Shown piece by piece: positions 18,323-30,300 of a DNA stretch of 64,000 nt. Both the position numbers and the translations under genes were made by a program. This stretch comes from Candidatus Thiodiazotropha sp. LNASS1 (GTDB taxonomy: Bacteria > Pseudomonadota > Gammaproteobacteria > Chromatiales > Chromatiaceae), in contig NZ_OZ156465.1 in assembly GCF_964212655.1 (NCBI RefSeq), positions 2,604,001 through 2,668,000 of the forward strand. The letters run 5' to 3'. Position 1 is the stretch's first letter. Each line of letters opens with the position of its first letter. The notes below the pieces were generated by a model that saw only the letters and a list, made by a program, of their open reading frames with translations, made no database searches and had not been told where the DNA came from.

Positions 18323-18785
18323 ATCATTCTCCTCTTTTTTTCAGGCTGGAACCGATTAACTGGCTCATAGGGTCGTTATTCGGGAGTGTAAATCACCTGA
18401 TCATTTTTATCTTCATTGGTATTAACTCGGCAACATCCTTGATTATTATCTGTTAACCTCTCCCCCGCGACGGATTACACTACCCGACCGGCGACACTAT
18501 AAATCGTTTACAGGCTCCCTGGAAGGGGTTTTGCAACACACCCACGCTGACCTGTAACCAATTGATTATTCTATAAAATAATTCTAAAAAGGCGTGTTGA
18601 ATGCGATTTGCGCATTTGCTGATACGCACAATGACGCGATCTCGTCATAATGCTGTAACATGCGGCGTTAAACTATGATGCCATTTGGCAAACGATTAGA
18701 TGAGTTACGGGGTAAGCCTTGGTTCGATCGCCTGACGAGGCGATAAATCTGTCAAACGCTCCCAGATGAGACCACTTCAGCGAAC
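18323..18785. other. Gene-free interval upstream of bioA
   Basis: This 463-base divergent gap serves the CDGSH gene (minus) and bioA (plus). I see no coding sequence. It holds TTACAGG (18508-18514) facing CCTGTAA (18551-18557) 36 bases apart, which is too far apart for a single operator. A clean hairpin next to bioA is listed separately. No match to the BirA operator was found. Confidence 0.55.
18727..18744 (+). promoter_or_regulatory. Perfect hairpin in the bioA leader
   Basis: ATCGCCT-gacg-AGGCGAT is a perfect 7-bp stem with a 4-nt loop that ends 41 nt before the bioA ATG. It has no T-tract. It could stabilise the leader or be a protein site; the function is unknown. Confidence 0.3.
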
Positions 18786-20075
18786 ATGGGTGAAAATTTG
18801 GACTGGATCGACTTCGACAAACAGCATGTATGGCATCCCTACAGCGCCGTCGACTCCGACTTGCCGGTTTTTCCCGTTGTCTCGGCGGACGGGGTTCGGC
18901 TGCGCCTGGCTGATGGACGGGAACTGATCGATGGCATGTCATCCTGGTGGTGCGCCATCCACGGCTATAACCACCCGGAATTGAAACGGGCTATACAACA
19001 GCAACTGGATACCATGCCCCATGTCATGTTCGGGGGTCTCACCCATCAGCCTGCCGTGGCACTGGCAGAAAAACTGATCGAAATCACCCCCGGCCCGCTA
19101 CAGACCGTCTTTTTTGCCGATTCCGGATCGGTTGCCGTGGAAGTGGCGATGAAGATGGCCATTCAGTACTGGCACGATAAAGCGCTGCCTGAGAAGCAGC
19201 GCTTTCTCACAATCCGCAGGGGGTACCATGGCGACACATTCGGCGCCATGTCCGTGTGCGATCCGGATACCGGCATGCACACCCTCTTCTCGGGGATCCT
19301 GCCGCAGCAACTCTTTGTCGATGCACCCGGCTGTTACTTCGGCCACCCCTGTAAGGGGGACGGCGCCAAGGCACTGAGGAAAAAACTCAGGAAACACCAC
19401 TCGCATATAGCCGCCGTTATCCTGGAACCTATCGTGCAGGGAGCCGGTGGAATGCGTTTCTACTCCAGTGAATATCTGAAAGAGGTACGCAGTCTCTGCG
19501 ATCAATATGGCGTGCTGCTGATCCTGGATGAGATCGCCACCGGATTCGGCCGCACAGGCAAGCTCTTCGCCTGCGAACACGCCGATATCTCCGCCGATAT
19601 CATGTGTATCGGAAAATCACTCACTGGCGGCACCATGAGCCTGGCGGCAACCCTGACCACTGAAGAGGTCAGTAAAACCATCAGCCAGGGTGATCCCGGC
19701 CTGTTTATGCACGGTCCCACCTTCATGGCCAATCCCCTCGCCTGCAGTGCCGCATTGGCCAGCCTGAATCTGCTGCTCGACTCCCCGTGGCAGGAACGGA
19801 TCAAGCGCATCGAAACCGGTCTGCAGCAAGGGCTGGCACCCTGCCGGGAACTACCACAGGTCAATGAGGTGCGTGTGCTGGGCGCCATCGGGGTAGTGGA
19901 GATGAAGAAACCTGTGGATATGAATCAGGTGCAACCCTGCTTCGTCGATGCCGGCGTGTGGGTCAGACCCTTCGGCAAGCTGGTCTACCTGATGCCTCCC
20001 TACATTATAGACCGGGATGATCTCAATACCCTGACCTCGGCGGTTGTCAAGGTCGTTGAGAAGTGTCCGATCTAA
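18786..20075 (+). CDS. bioA: Adenosylmethionine-8-amino-7-oxononanoate aminotransferase BioA
   Basis: This 429-residue PLP enzyme converts 7-keto-8-aminopelargonate to 7,8-diaminopelargonate in biotin synthesis, using SAM as amino donor. BioA signatures include HVWHPYSA at the N-terminus, the active-site start [15 protein letters not shown], the PLP phosphate contact [14 protein letters not shown], the [11 protein letters not shown] segment and the PLP lysine in GKSLTGG (about residue 278). Length equals E. coli BioA (429). It stands alone; no bioBFCD is in the window. Confidence 0.96.
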   Translation: MGENLDWIDFDKQHVWHPYSAVDSDLPVFPVVSADGVRLRLADGRELIDGMSSWWCAIHGYNHPELKRAIQQQLDTMPHVMFGGLTHQPAVALAEKLIEITPGPLQTVFFADSGSVAVEVAMKMAIQYWHDKALPEKQRFLTIRRGYHGDTFGAMSVCDPDTGMHTLFSGILPQQLFVDAPGCYFGHPCKGDGAKALRKKLRKHHSHIAAVILEPIVQGAGGMRFYSSEYLKEVRSLCDQYGVLLILDEIATGFGRTGKLFACEHADISADIMCIGKSLTGGTMSLAATLTTEEVSKTISQGDPGLFMHGPTFMANPLACSAALASLNLLLDSPWQERIKRIETGLQQGLAPCRELPQVNEVRVLGAIGVVEMKKPVDMNQVQPCFVDAGVWVRPFGKLVYLMPPYIIDRDDLNTLTSAVVKVVEKCPI

Positions 20076-20120
20076 GACCAGTTGACACGCATCCAATTGA
20101 CCTTAAACGGTACCGGCTGA

Positions 20121-21176
20121 TCAGGATCCGGCGTTCAATCGGGGAGAGACGATGACCCTGTTGACGGATTGCTGAAATTCGATGCGATCACGCATTCTGG
20201 GGGAAAGATGGACATCGCCGTTACCATCCACCAACATCACTTCGGCTATACCCATTTGTGCGGCAATTTTCTCCCACTGCCCGGGACCGGCGACACTCAA
20301 GGCGGTGGCCGCAGCATCGGCCAGCCCACCATCCATACTGATCACCGTCGCCGAGGCCACGTGCTCCACCGGATAACCTGTTCGCGGATCGAGAATATGG
20401 GCATAGCGTATCCCTTCATACTCCCTGTATCGCTCATAGTTCCCTGAAGTAAGCACACACTCACCATCTGACACCTTAACTGATGCGATCACCCCTTCTC
20501 CCAACGGATTGCGTATACCGATCGTCCAGGGCCGGTCACCATGCCGGCCGGAGACACAGAGATCCCCACCCGCATTGACGATAGCATGGGCGATACCGGA
20601 CCGCTTCAACTGCCGTATCGCCAGATTCAAGGCATATCCCTTGGCGAAGGCTCCCAGATCCAAAGCCACTGCCCGATTGGAAGAGAGGATGCGATTCTGT
20701 TCAAAGGTAAGTTGGGCCATGGAGGGCGCCGCCTCGATCAATGAAGCAATCCTATCGCCATTCGGCGGAGGCCCTCCCGGGGGTTCATCGCTATGAAAAC
20801 CCCACTCCGCTATCAGTCCTCCAATCGCAGGATTGAAAAGATGACCACTCTGCTCCGCATACTGTTTGGCTCTAAGCAGTAATTCCGCCAGCTCAGGTGA
20901 GACGGTCATGGCGTCGCCCCGCCCAATCGCCCTGTTGAGACGAACAAGCTCGCCATCTCCCTTCCAGGCATGCCACTCCTTATGCATATCCTGAAAGGTG
21001 CGCTCCAGACCTTTTACCGCGGCGTCAAACTCTGCCGGGTTATCGGTATAGGCCTTGATATCCAGCAGGGTGCCGAACACCAGCAGGGTCTGCTGATGAT
21101 CCCGATGACCCCTTTCACAGGCGGCAACACCGATCAGCACGACAATCATCAGCAATATACGACAGCTCAATTGCAC
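20121..21176 (-). CDS. apbE: FAD:protein FMN transferase (ApbE lipoprotein)
   Basis: ApbE attaches FMN covalently to threonines of periplasmic flavoproteins such as RnfG and NqrC. The GTG start at 21176 gives a lipoprotein signal of ideal length ending in the lipobox VAAC. An in-frame start at 21263 would add 29 residues before it. Family motifs are present: GTLLDIKAY, LDLGAFAKGYALN, NAGGDLCVSGRH, HILDPRTGYPVEHVASATV and the metal-binding DGGLADAAATALSV. The mature length (about 330) is normal. No Rnf or Nqr genes are in the window. Confidence 0.92.
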   Translation of the reverse strand: MQLSCRILLMIVVLIGVAACERGHRDHQQTLLVFGTLLDIKAYTDNPAEFDAAVKGLERTFQDMHKEWHAWKGDGELVRLNRAIGRGDAMTVSPELAELLLRAKQYAEQSGHLFNPAIGGLIAEWGFHSDEPPGGPPPNGDRIASLIEAAPSMAQLTFEQNRILSSNRAVALDLGAFAKGYALNLAIRQLKRSGIAHAIVNAGGDLCVSGRHGDRPWTIGIRNPLGEGVIASVKVSDGECVLTSGNYERYREYEGIRYAHILDPRTGYPVEHVASATVISMDGGLADAAATALSVAGPGQWEKIAAQMGIAEVMLVDGNGDVHLSPRMRDRIEFQQSVNRVIVSPRLNAGS

Positions 21177-21359
21177 TTTGTAACCTTTGGATAGCTGGTC
21201 ATCTGAAGCGCAACTATACCCATTCGAACGGTGCTTGTGCAGCTGTTTAACGCAAGCCGACATTCAGAGTATATGCCTGTCCTGACTCAATCTTGGTATC
21301 TTAATATCCGGCGTTGCAAGACCGTATCCCACGACTCTGCGGACACAAAAGCTGAACGG

Positions 21360-24300
21360 TTATTCCTCGCCACCAGTCTTGTTATAGGTTTGCAGCATGG
21401 ATAGCGCCTGTTCAGACGAAACCGGCTCACAATAGAGCGTACCCTGGACCTCATCGCATCCAAGCCTGGTCAATACCATTTTCTGGTTTTCGGTCTCAAC
21501 ACCTTCGGCGGTGACTCTCAAGCGCAGTCCCCTGGCCAGGGAGATGATGCCGTTAATGATGGTCTGGTCATATTCAGACGGCAGTGTCTCTTCGATAAAT
21601 GAGTGGTCTATCTTGATTGCGTCGATTGGTAATACCCTGAGATAGCTAAGCGACGAAAAACCTTTGCCGAAATCATCCAGCGTGAAATGAATACCCGCCT
21701 CGCTCATTGCCTGCATAACAGGTGTGGTTTGACTGTAATTTTCCACCAACGCGCTTTCGGTTATCTCGAGTTCCACAAAGCTGGGATCAATACCTGTTTG
21801 TTCACAGCTTTCAAGCACCTTTTGAGTGAGTTTCGTTTTGCGTAACTGTACGGCTGAAAGATTGACGGCAATTCGAAGATTTGTATAACCGGCGTCATGC
21901 CAATGCTTCAGGTCCTGGAATGCCTGTCTCAACACCCATATTCCCAGCTTATGTATCAACCCCGTACTTTCCGCGACGGGAATAAATTCAGATGGAGGTA
22001 TCAAGCCGACCTTTGCGTGAGGCCATCGAGCCAGCGCCTCCATACATACGATGCGTCCACTCTTCAGATCGAATTTCGGCTGGTAGACCAGTTCAAAATG
22101 AGAACGAACGATCGCCTTGTGCAACTGGCTTTCCAGCCAGACCTTGTGATAGGCATCCCGATTGATATCGGGTGAGAAGAAGTGGATGTTGTTGCTTCCC
22201 TGTTCCCGCTTGGCGGCAAACCGGGCCGAACTCGCCTTTTGCATCAGACCCGCGGGGACGTCGTCATCATGCGGGTAGAGTGCGACACCGACACTGAATG
22301 AAACAAACAACTCCTGGTCATTGATTTCGATCGGCTTTTTCAAACCTTGCAGAATACGTCGGACAACCCAGGTAATCGATTCGATATCGTTTACGTCCGT
22401 CAGAATCAGTGCGAACTCATCATTATTCACACGGGATATGGTGGATGACTCTTTATCATCCTGTTCATCGATGACCGCGACAGTATCGGTAATCCGCAAG
22501 GTATCGACCAGCCTGGACGATATGACCTTGAGTATTCGATCGCCATTGGTGAAACCGAACGCTTCATTGATACTGCTGAAATCGTCAATATCGATTGATA
22601 TCAGTGCCGCAGATTTTTCATATCGCTTACATCTGGCGAGAACTTGAAGTATACGATCAGAGAATATAAACCTGTTGGGCAGGCCTGTGAGCTCATCCTT
22701 TCCTTCACGGCGTTTTATCTCATCCCGGCTGTATTCGAGTTCCGATTCGAGATTACGCACAACGTCCTCCAACCTGTGCAGCTCACCCCGAAGAATCTTT
22801 TCCGCCTGGCCATCGGTCAGGCTTACACTCAGTTCCTCATCATCGCGCTCCGCTTTTTCCCTCGCCCGCTCCTGCTCCGTCAAATCCGGATCCCAGGCGA
22901 TAACACGGTTGCGTCCCTGTTCCTTGGCCAGATACAGGGCATCGTCAGCATTATTGATCAGCAGCATCGGATCATCCGTATCTTGCACCCTTAATGCCAG
23001 GCCAAAGCTTGCCGTCACTGTCCGTTTGTCGGTAAACAGGTCATGACCCTTCTGTTGAATCTCGTTTCGCAGCCGTTCCGCCAGCACCATCGCCTCTTCC
23101 TGATCCGCATGCGGCATCACCAGTGAAAACTCCTCACCGCCATAACGGCCGACCACATCTTCAGGCCGCGAGTTGACGATCAGGGTTTCGGCGATAAATT
23201 TAATCACCTTGTCACCATTGGCATGACCATACTGATCGTTAATCGATTTGAAATTATCAATATCGATCATCATGAAGACCAACCCGGTACCCTCTTTGAC
23301 AGCGGACTCGAACAGCGCATCGTACTTCTCGAAGAATGCACGCCGGTTGTAACACCCAGTCAACGAATCGCGGGTGGCCAGCAGTTCAAGTTCCACGGTT
23401 TTATCTCGCAACGCCTTCTCTGAAGTACGCAGCTTTTCAAGTGTCGACTGAAGTTCCCGGTGCTTTTTCTCCAAGTCGGTCATATCATCGAAGGTCGCCA
23501 GCACACCTCGCGGCCTGCCCTTGCCATCGAAGATCGGAGCGGTGTTGACTGAAAAAGTACGTTCGTTTTTGTTCACCAACTGCAGATGCATAGGGATCCC
23601 TGTTTTTCGCTCCATGTTCTGCATGCTGGTGCGCCATGGAAAGACGTCCGCCTTGATCCCCTTCTCCCTTTTACGCCATGCCAACTCGTCCGCCCGCAGA
23701 CCGATCAAGGCATCTTCTTCGATGTTGACCTTCTCGGTAAAGGAATCGTTGGCCAATATGATCTGGTCTTTCTCATCCAGAATGATCAGCCCTTCGGAAA
23801 GCGCATTGAAGGCGGAACGGACCCGTTCAGGTATCACCGCTTTGGGATCGAGTTCACGCAGGGTCCGCTTGATAAAGATCATGTAGAGGACAAACCCCAT
23901 CAGGGCAACGAACAGTAACAGTCCGCCAAGGGTACCTAGAGGAAGGTCGTTCTCCCTGTTCAAGGGAGCGAAAGCCACCTCCAGGGTCCCCCAGCGGTTC
24001 TTGTTGGCCATGATCGGCACCCGCACATGGGTCGAGGTGGATTTATCCAGCGGCACGTCCACCCAGTGCTTCTCATGATCGCCGGTAATCAGGGAAACTC
24101 CACGATTATTGCTCAGCGACACGGAGAGGACATCATCATTCCGCTCCACCACCGTCTCAAGGGTTGCGCGCAGAATCTCGAGGTCATTTTTAGAAGCGGC
24201 GGAGGAAACCTGCACCGCCAGCGACTCACAAAACTGTTTTCTTGCCTGCAGGGCCGTCTTGTCTTCGTCCGGAACAAAGCCGATCAAGCGCCCGAGCAGA

Positions 24301-24368
24301 AGAATACTCAGGGTCAGCATTACCAGCCCTATGGTGATCTTGATCGTCGGACTGATTCGGAACATCAT
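21360..24368 (-). CDS. Membrane GGDEF-GGDEF-EAL cyclic-di-GMP protein coupled to the giant adhesin
   Basis: This is a 1002-residue protein with two membrane segments (about 8-29 and 147-167) enclosing a periplasmic sensor, then a PAS domain (about 185-305). The first GGDEF domain is active-looking: GGEEF at 410-414 with the RPED inhibitory site. A second GGDEF-like domain has NNDEF at 648-652 and no inhibitory site, so it is degenerate. The C-terminal EAL domain keeps EAL (777-779), ELEITES, LDDFGKGFSS and TAEGVETE, so phosphodiesterase activity is plausible. Its ATG overlaps the stop of the giant surface protein by 4 nt. This suggests it senses or controls that protein's display. Which activity dominates is unknown. 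Confidence 0.92.
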   Translation of the reverse strand: MMFRISPTIKITIGLVMLTLSILLLGRLIGFVPDEDKTALQARKQFCESLAVQVSSAASKNDLEILRATLETVVERNDDVLSVSLSNNRGVSLITGDHEKHWVDVPLDKSTSTHVRVPIMANKNRWGTLEVAFAPLNRENDLPLGTLGGLLLFVALMGFVLYMIFIKRTLRELDPKAVIPERVRSAFNALSEGLIILDEKDQIILANDSFTEKVNIEEDALIGLRADELAWRKREKGIKADVFPWRTSMQNMERKTGIPMHLQLVNKNERTFSVNTAPIFDGKGRPRGVLATFDDMTDLEKKHRELQSTLEKLRTSEKALRDKTVELELLATRDSLTGCYNRRAFFEKYDALFESAVKEGTGLVFMMIDIDNFKSINDQYGHANGDKVIKFIAETLIVNSRPEDVVGRYGGEEFSLVMPHADQEEAMVLAERLRNEIQQKGHDLFTDKRTVTASFGLALRVQDTDDPMLLINNADDALYLAKEQGRNRVIAWDPDLTEQERAREKAERDDEELSVSLTDGQAEKILRGELHRLEDVVRNLESELEYSRDEIKRREGKDELTGLPNRFIFSDRILQVLARCKRYEKSAALISIDIDDFSSINEAFGFTNGDRILKVISSRLVDTLRITDTVAVIDEQDDKESSTISRVNNDEFALILTDVNDIESITWVVRRILQGLKKPIEINDQELFVSFSVGVALYPHDDDVPAGLMQKASSARFAAKREQGSNNIHFFSPDINRDAYHKVWLESQLHKAIVRSHFELVYQPKFDLKSGRIVCMEALARWPHAKVGLIPPSEFIPVAESTGLIHKLGIWVLRQAFQDLKHWHDAGYTNLRIAVNLSAVQLRKTKLTQKVLESCEQTGIDPSFVELEITESALVENYSQTTPVMQAMSEAGIHFTLDDFGKGFSSLSYLRVLPIDAIKIDHSFIEETLPSEYDQTIINGIISLARGLRLRVTAEGVETENQKMVLTRLGCDEVQGTLYCEPVSSEQALSMLQTYNKTGGEE

Positions 24369-27300
24369 GAATCCTTCCTAAAAAAGATGGATCGATTTTT
24401 TCTGGGCTTTTTCTTTCGATCAAACAGTTTGGCCAGTCGTTTCTCGTCAGGATCGTCCTCTGGCGGATGATCCTGATCCTCGTCACGCCGCTTGGCATGC
24501 GCCGAGAGAACAGGTAGCGGATCGATCTGCCGCCACAGCGGCGTAAACGACAGCAGGCTGGCCGAAAGCACGCCGGCGCGCAATAGCCAGGCCACATAAC
24601 CGGCGGACAACGCAAGGGTACTGAACGTCGCGCTTTGTACCACTATCCTGTCAGTCGATGTCTGCTGCCCTTGATGTTCGGACATCTCGCTGTTCATGGA
24701 ATCGAGCAGATGCCATATCGCCTCAGGCACCTCGATCAACTCACCGATGCCGGTATCGAATGCCGGTAACTCCTCGGGCGCAACCGGTATTGGAGTCAGT
24801 CGGGCCTGGTAATAGTCGTAACGATAGCTATTGCGACTGTCATCTGAGAACAGGGAGGGGGAAAGACGTTCGATGGCAGGGCGTTCGATATCATCAGTGA
24901 TAACCCGAGTCCGCTCTTCGTTTCCGGTCGAAAGCGATGCCTCCTGATCCTCACTGCTCAATTCCTCTGAAACAGCATCGACATTAGTGGGAGGCTGCTG
25001 TGACGGTCCGGCTTTATCTGTAGCCTGAGATTCAACGGGATCCTCAGGGTCCAGATCAAAGATAATATCATCAAGATAAGGCTGTTCCGGTTCAGGGGGA
25101 GGGTTGACCACCCTGTTCAAGGCAATTCTGAATGTATGCAGGGAGTAGGAGCCGTCTTCACTGGTGGCGCGTACCGTAATCTCGAACTGCGAGGCATCCC
25201 GGTTCTCGACGGTCGATACCAGGGTAATGGTGCCGTTGGCCGGATCGATAGCAAAAAGTCCGTTTGAATCGTCGTCCAGGCTGTAGGTGATTCGATTGTG
25301 GCTACTATCGGGGTCTTCCGCCCAGACAGTGATGCCAACACCGTCATTGATCGAACCGGAAAGCGAGATCGCATCAGGCGCATCCTCCACGTCCATTAGC
25401 AGACCCACATCGAACTCATCCACATCCGTAACCTCGATGGTGAAGGATTGGCGGTCCGTTCCTCCATTGCCATCCGATACCAACACCTGAACCTGATACA
25501 GGTTATCCTGACCGGCATCGAGTGGGTTCTCCATATCCGGCGCATGGATAAACACCAATTCACCACTCATGGGGTCGATGCTGAACAATCCCAGATCGGC
25601 GCCCCCATCGATTGCGTATGTGAGCGCATCGTTCTCAGGATCATCGGCGGTAACCATGGTCACCAGGGTGGCATTCTCCTCCAGTGAGAGTAGAACATTT
25701 TCATTTTCACCATGACTGGTTATGACTGGCGAGTCGTTTACCGAAACAACGTCAATCTCTACCAGGTAACTGTTGTTCCCGCCATTGCCATCGCTCACGC
25801 TATAGATAAAGCTGTCGGCGCCATGATAGTCGGCATCAGGCGTATAACTGAATCCGCCATCCGCCTCTAAAGTGATACTGCCGTGAACAGGATTGCTCTC
25901 TAATCGATAGGTAACCGTGTCCCCATCAACATCAACGGCAACCGGCAGATTGCCTGTGTAGACATTATCCTCTAAGACACTGAGGTTAACGTCTGAAGCC
26001 TCCGGGGGATTATTGTTTGATATTACATTAATCGTCACCGTGGCATCGGCTGGCTCGCCGTCATTATCGGTGACCCGGTAGGTAAAGCTGTCGGTGAAGT
26101 TCTCCGAGCCATCATGGGTATAGCTGAAGGTGCCATCACTGTTCAGGGTCAAAGTACCATTCGTCACATCGGTGACCAGTGAAACCATGACCGGCGTGTC
26201 ATCCAGACCGGTGTCGTTATTGAGGACGGTTGACGAGCCGCCCACCAGGGTGGTGACCGTACCGCCCTCGGCCACGCTGATGCTGTCCGCGTTAGCGACC
26301 GGGGTAGCATCACTGACCGGCGTGACATTGATCGTCACTGTGGCATCGGCCGTCTCACCGTCGTTGTCCGTGATTCGGTAAGTAAATGAATCGGTGAAGT
26401 TCTCCGAGCCGTCATGGGTGTAACCGAAGGTACCGTCACCGTTGAGGGTCAGCAACCCATTCGTGACATCCGTAATGAGTGAAACGGTCACGGGCGTGTC
26501 ACCGAGGCCAGTATCGTTATTGAGGACCGTTGACGCGCCGCCCACCAGGGTGGTGACGGTGCCGCCCTCGGCGACAGTGATGCTGTCGGCGTTGGCGACC
26601 GGGGTAGCATCACTCACCGGTGTGACATTGATCGTCACTGTGGTATCAGCGGTCTGACCGTCATTATCGGTGACCCGATAGGTAAAGCTGTCGGTAAAGT
26701 TCTCCGAGCCGTCATGGGTATAGCTGAAGGTGCCGTCGCCATTGAGGGTCAGCGACCCATTCGTGACATCGGTAACCAGGCTTACAGTGGCTGGGGTATC
26801 GCCCAGGCCGGTGTCGTTATTGAGGACGGTTGACGAGCCACCCACCAGGGTGGTGATGGTGCCGCCCTCGGCTACCGTGATGCTGTCCGCGTTGGCCACC
26901 GGGGTTTCATCGGAAACTGGGGTGACGTTGATCGTCACAGTAGCGTCGGCCGTCTGACCGTCGTTATCAGTCACGCGGTAAGTAAATGAATCGGTAAAAT
27001 TTTCACTACCGTCATGGGTATAACTGAAGGTGCCGTCACCATTGAGGGTCAGCGATCCGTTTGTCACATCGGTGACCAGTGAAACCGTGACCGGCGTATC
27101 ACCCAGACCGGTGTCATTGTTGAGGACCGTTGATGCGCCGCCTGCCAGGGTGGTGATCGTACCACCTTCGGCAACGGTAATACTGTCGGCGTTGGCCACC
27201 GGTGTAGCGTCACTCACCGGCGTGACGTTGATGGTAACTGTGGCATCAGCCGTTTCACCATCATTGTCGGTGACTCGATAGGTGAAGCTGTCGGTAAAGT

Positions 27301-30300
27301 TCTCTGAGCCGTTGTGGGTATAGTTGAAGGTGCCGTCGCCGTTGAGGGTCAGGCTGCCGTTGGTAACATCCGTAATGAGTGAAACGGTCACTGGCGTATC
27401 GCCCAGGCCGGTGTCGTTATTGAGGACGGTTGATGAACCACCTACCAGGGTGGCGATGGTGCCGCCTTCGGCGACAGTGATGCTGTCGGCGTTGGCGACT
27501 GGTGTGGCATCGCTCACCGGCGTGACGTTGATCGTCACCGTGGCGTCGGCCGTCTGACCGTCGTTATCGGTCACGCGGTAGGTAAAGCTATCAGTGAAAT
27601 TTTCACTTCCATCATGCGTATAACTGAAGGTGCCATCGCCATTGAGGGTCAGGCTGCCATTGGTGACATCCGTAATGAGTGAAACGGTCACGGGCGTGTC
27701 GCCCAAGCCGGTGTCGTTATTGAGGATGGTTGACGAGCCACCCACCAGGGTGGTGATGGTGCCGCCTTCGGCTACCGTAATGCTATCCGCGTTTGCCACC
27801 GGTGTTTCATCGGAGACCGGCGTGACATTGATGGTGACCGTGGCATCAGCTGTTTCACCGTCGTTGTCGGTTACCCGGTAAGTAAATGAATCGGTGAAGT
27901 TCTCCGAACTATCGTGGGTATAGCTGAAGGTCCCGTCACCATTGAGGGTCAGCGATCCATTTACAACATCGGTAACGAGCGAGACGGTCACCGGGGTATC
28001 ACCCAGACCGGTGTCGTTATTGAGGACCGTTGACGCGCCACCCACCAGGGTGGTGATCGTACCGCCTTCAGCCACGCTGATACTGTCGGCATTCGCGACC
28101 GGCGTGGCATCGCTCACCGGCGTGACGTTGATGGTGACCGTGGCGTCAGCGGTCTGACCGTCATTATCGGTGACCCGATAGGTAAAGCTGTCGGTGAAGT
28201 TCTCCGAACCGTCATGGGTGTAACTGAAGGTGCCGTCTGTATTCAGCGTCAGGGTACCGTTGGTCACATCGGTCACGAGCGAGACTGTCACCGGCGTATC
28301 GCCCAGGCCGGTGTCGTTATTGAGGACAGTTGATGATCCACCCACCAGAGTGTTCGCCGTGGCGCCCTCGGCGACAGTGATACTGTCCGCGTTGGCGATT
28401 GGCGTAGCGTCACTCACCGGCGTGATATTGATGGTGACTGTCGCGTCGGCCGTTTCACCGTCGTTATCCGTCACGCGGTAAGTAAAGCTGTCGGTGAGGT
28501 TTTCACTACCATCATGCGTGTAACTGAAGGTACCATCAGTATTCAGTGTCAGGGTACCGTTGGTCACATCCGTAACCAACGAGACTGTCACCGGGGTATC
28601 ACCCAGGCCAGTATCGTTATTGAGGACCGTTGATGCGCCACCCACCAAGGTGGTGATCGTACCGCCTTCAGCGACGGTAATACTGTCGGCATTCGCGACC
28701 GGCGTGGCATCGCTCACCGGCGTGACGTTGATGGTGACCGTGGCATCAGCCGTTTCACCATCATTGTCGGTCACACGATAAGTAAATGAATCGGTAAAGT
28801 TCTCAGTACCGTCATGAGTATAGCTGAAGGTGCCGTCACCATTGAGGGTCAGCGACCCGTTCGTCACGTCGGTGACCAGTGAAACCATGACCGGCGTATC
28901 ACCGAGACCGGTGTCGTTATTAAGGACGGTTGACGAGCCACCCACCAGGGTGGTGATGGTGCCGCCCTCGGCTACTGTAATGCTATCCGCGTTGGCCACC
29001 GGGGTTTCATCGGAGACCGGCGTGACATTGATCGTCACCGTGGCGTCAGCCGTCTGACCGTCGTTGTCAGTCACGCGGTAAGTAAATGAATCGGTGAAGT
29101 TTTCACTCCCATCATGGGTATAACTGAAGGTGCCGTCGCCGTTGAGGGTCAGCGACCCATTCGTGACATCCGTAACCAGGCTTACAGTGACTGGAGTATC
29201 ACCCAGGCCGGTGTCGTTATTCAGGACCGTTGACGAGCCACCCACCAATGTGGTGACCGTACCGCCCTCAGCCACGCTGATGCTGTCGGCGTTGGCCACC
29301 GGGATTTCATCGGAGACTGGGGTGATATTAATGGTGACTGTGGCGTCGGCCGTTTCACCGTCGTTATCAGTCACGCGGTAAGTGAATGAATCGGTGAAGT
29401 TTTCACTGCCATCATGCATGTAACTGAAGGTGCCGTCGCCATTGAGGGTCAGCGATCCATTTACAACATCGGTAACGAGCGAGACCGTCACCGGAGTATC
29501 ACCCAGGCCGGTGTCGTTATTCAGGACCGTTGACGAGCCGCCTACCAGGGTGGTGATGGTGCCGCCTTCGGCTACCGTAATGCTATCCGCGTTGGCCACC
29601 GGGGTTTCATCGGAGACCGGCGTGACGTTGATCGTCACCGTGGCATCAGCGGTCTGACCATCATTGTCAGTCACCCGGTAGGTGAAGCTGTCAGTGAAGT
29701 TTTCACTTCCATCATGCGTGTAACTGAAGGTCCCGTCACCGTTGAGGGTCAGCGACCCATTAGTGACATCCGAAACGAGTGAGACCGTCACTGGGGCATC
29801 AACCAGGCCGGTGTCGTTGTTCAGGACCGTGCTGAAACCACCATCCAGGGTGGTGGCAGTGCCACCCTCGGCGACAGTGATGCTGTCGATGTTCGCAACG
29901 GGCGTGCTGTCACTGACCAAAGTAAAGTAAATCGTTGCCGCAAGGGTGTTGGAATCGGTATCACCATCGTTAACAGTGACACTGAACGCCGGTGCCACTT
30001 CGTTACCGTCATCGACAAACTGCACTAGGCCACCAGTCAGGTTGGCGCTGGTGAAGCTGGTGATCGACACGCCGGGATTGGTGCTCAACTGGAAGTAGCC
30101 ACCAGAGATACCACTTACCGTGTAGGTAAAGTCCGTATCGTCTGCATCGGTGACGGCAAAACTGGCATCACCGAGGGTGACAGTCTGCCCCTCGTCCAGG
30201 GTGAGGCCGGCACTCGTGATCGATGGGGTAATATTGCTGCCGTTGATCGTAATGGTAACCGTTGCGGTATCGAAACCTCCGTTGCCATCACCTATCTGAT

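Noticed and set aside
18323-18785. BirA operator upstream of bioA
   Set aside because: No TTGTAAACC/GGTTTACAA pair at the right spacing; the TTACAGG/CCTGTAA pair is 36 bp apart.
26010-29909. Tandem array considered as a CRISPR or satellite
   Set aside because: The unit is 300 bp with no spacers and is fully coding, with mostly synonymous changes.
26130-29930. A series of plus-strand open frames of about 60-83 codons spaced 300 bp apart
   Set aside because: They are antisense images of the 100-residue repeats of the giant minus-strand protein; the regular spacing follows from the repeat period.
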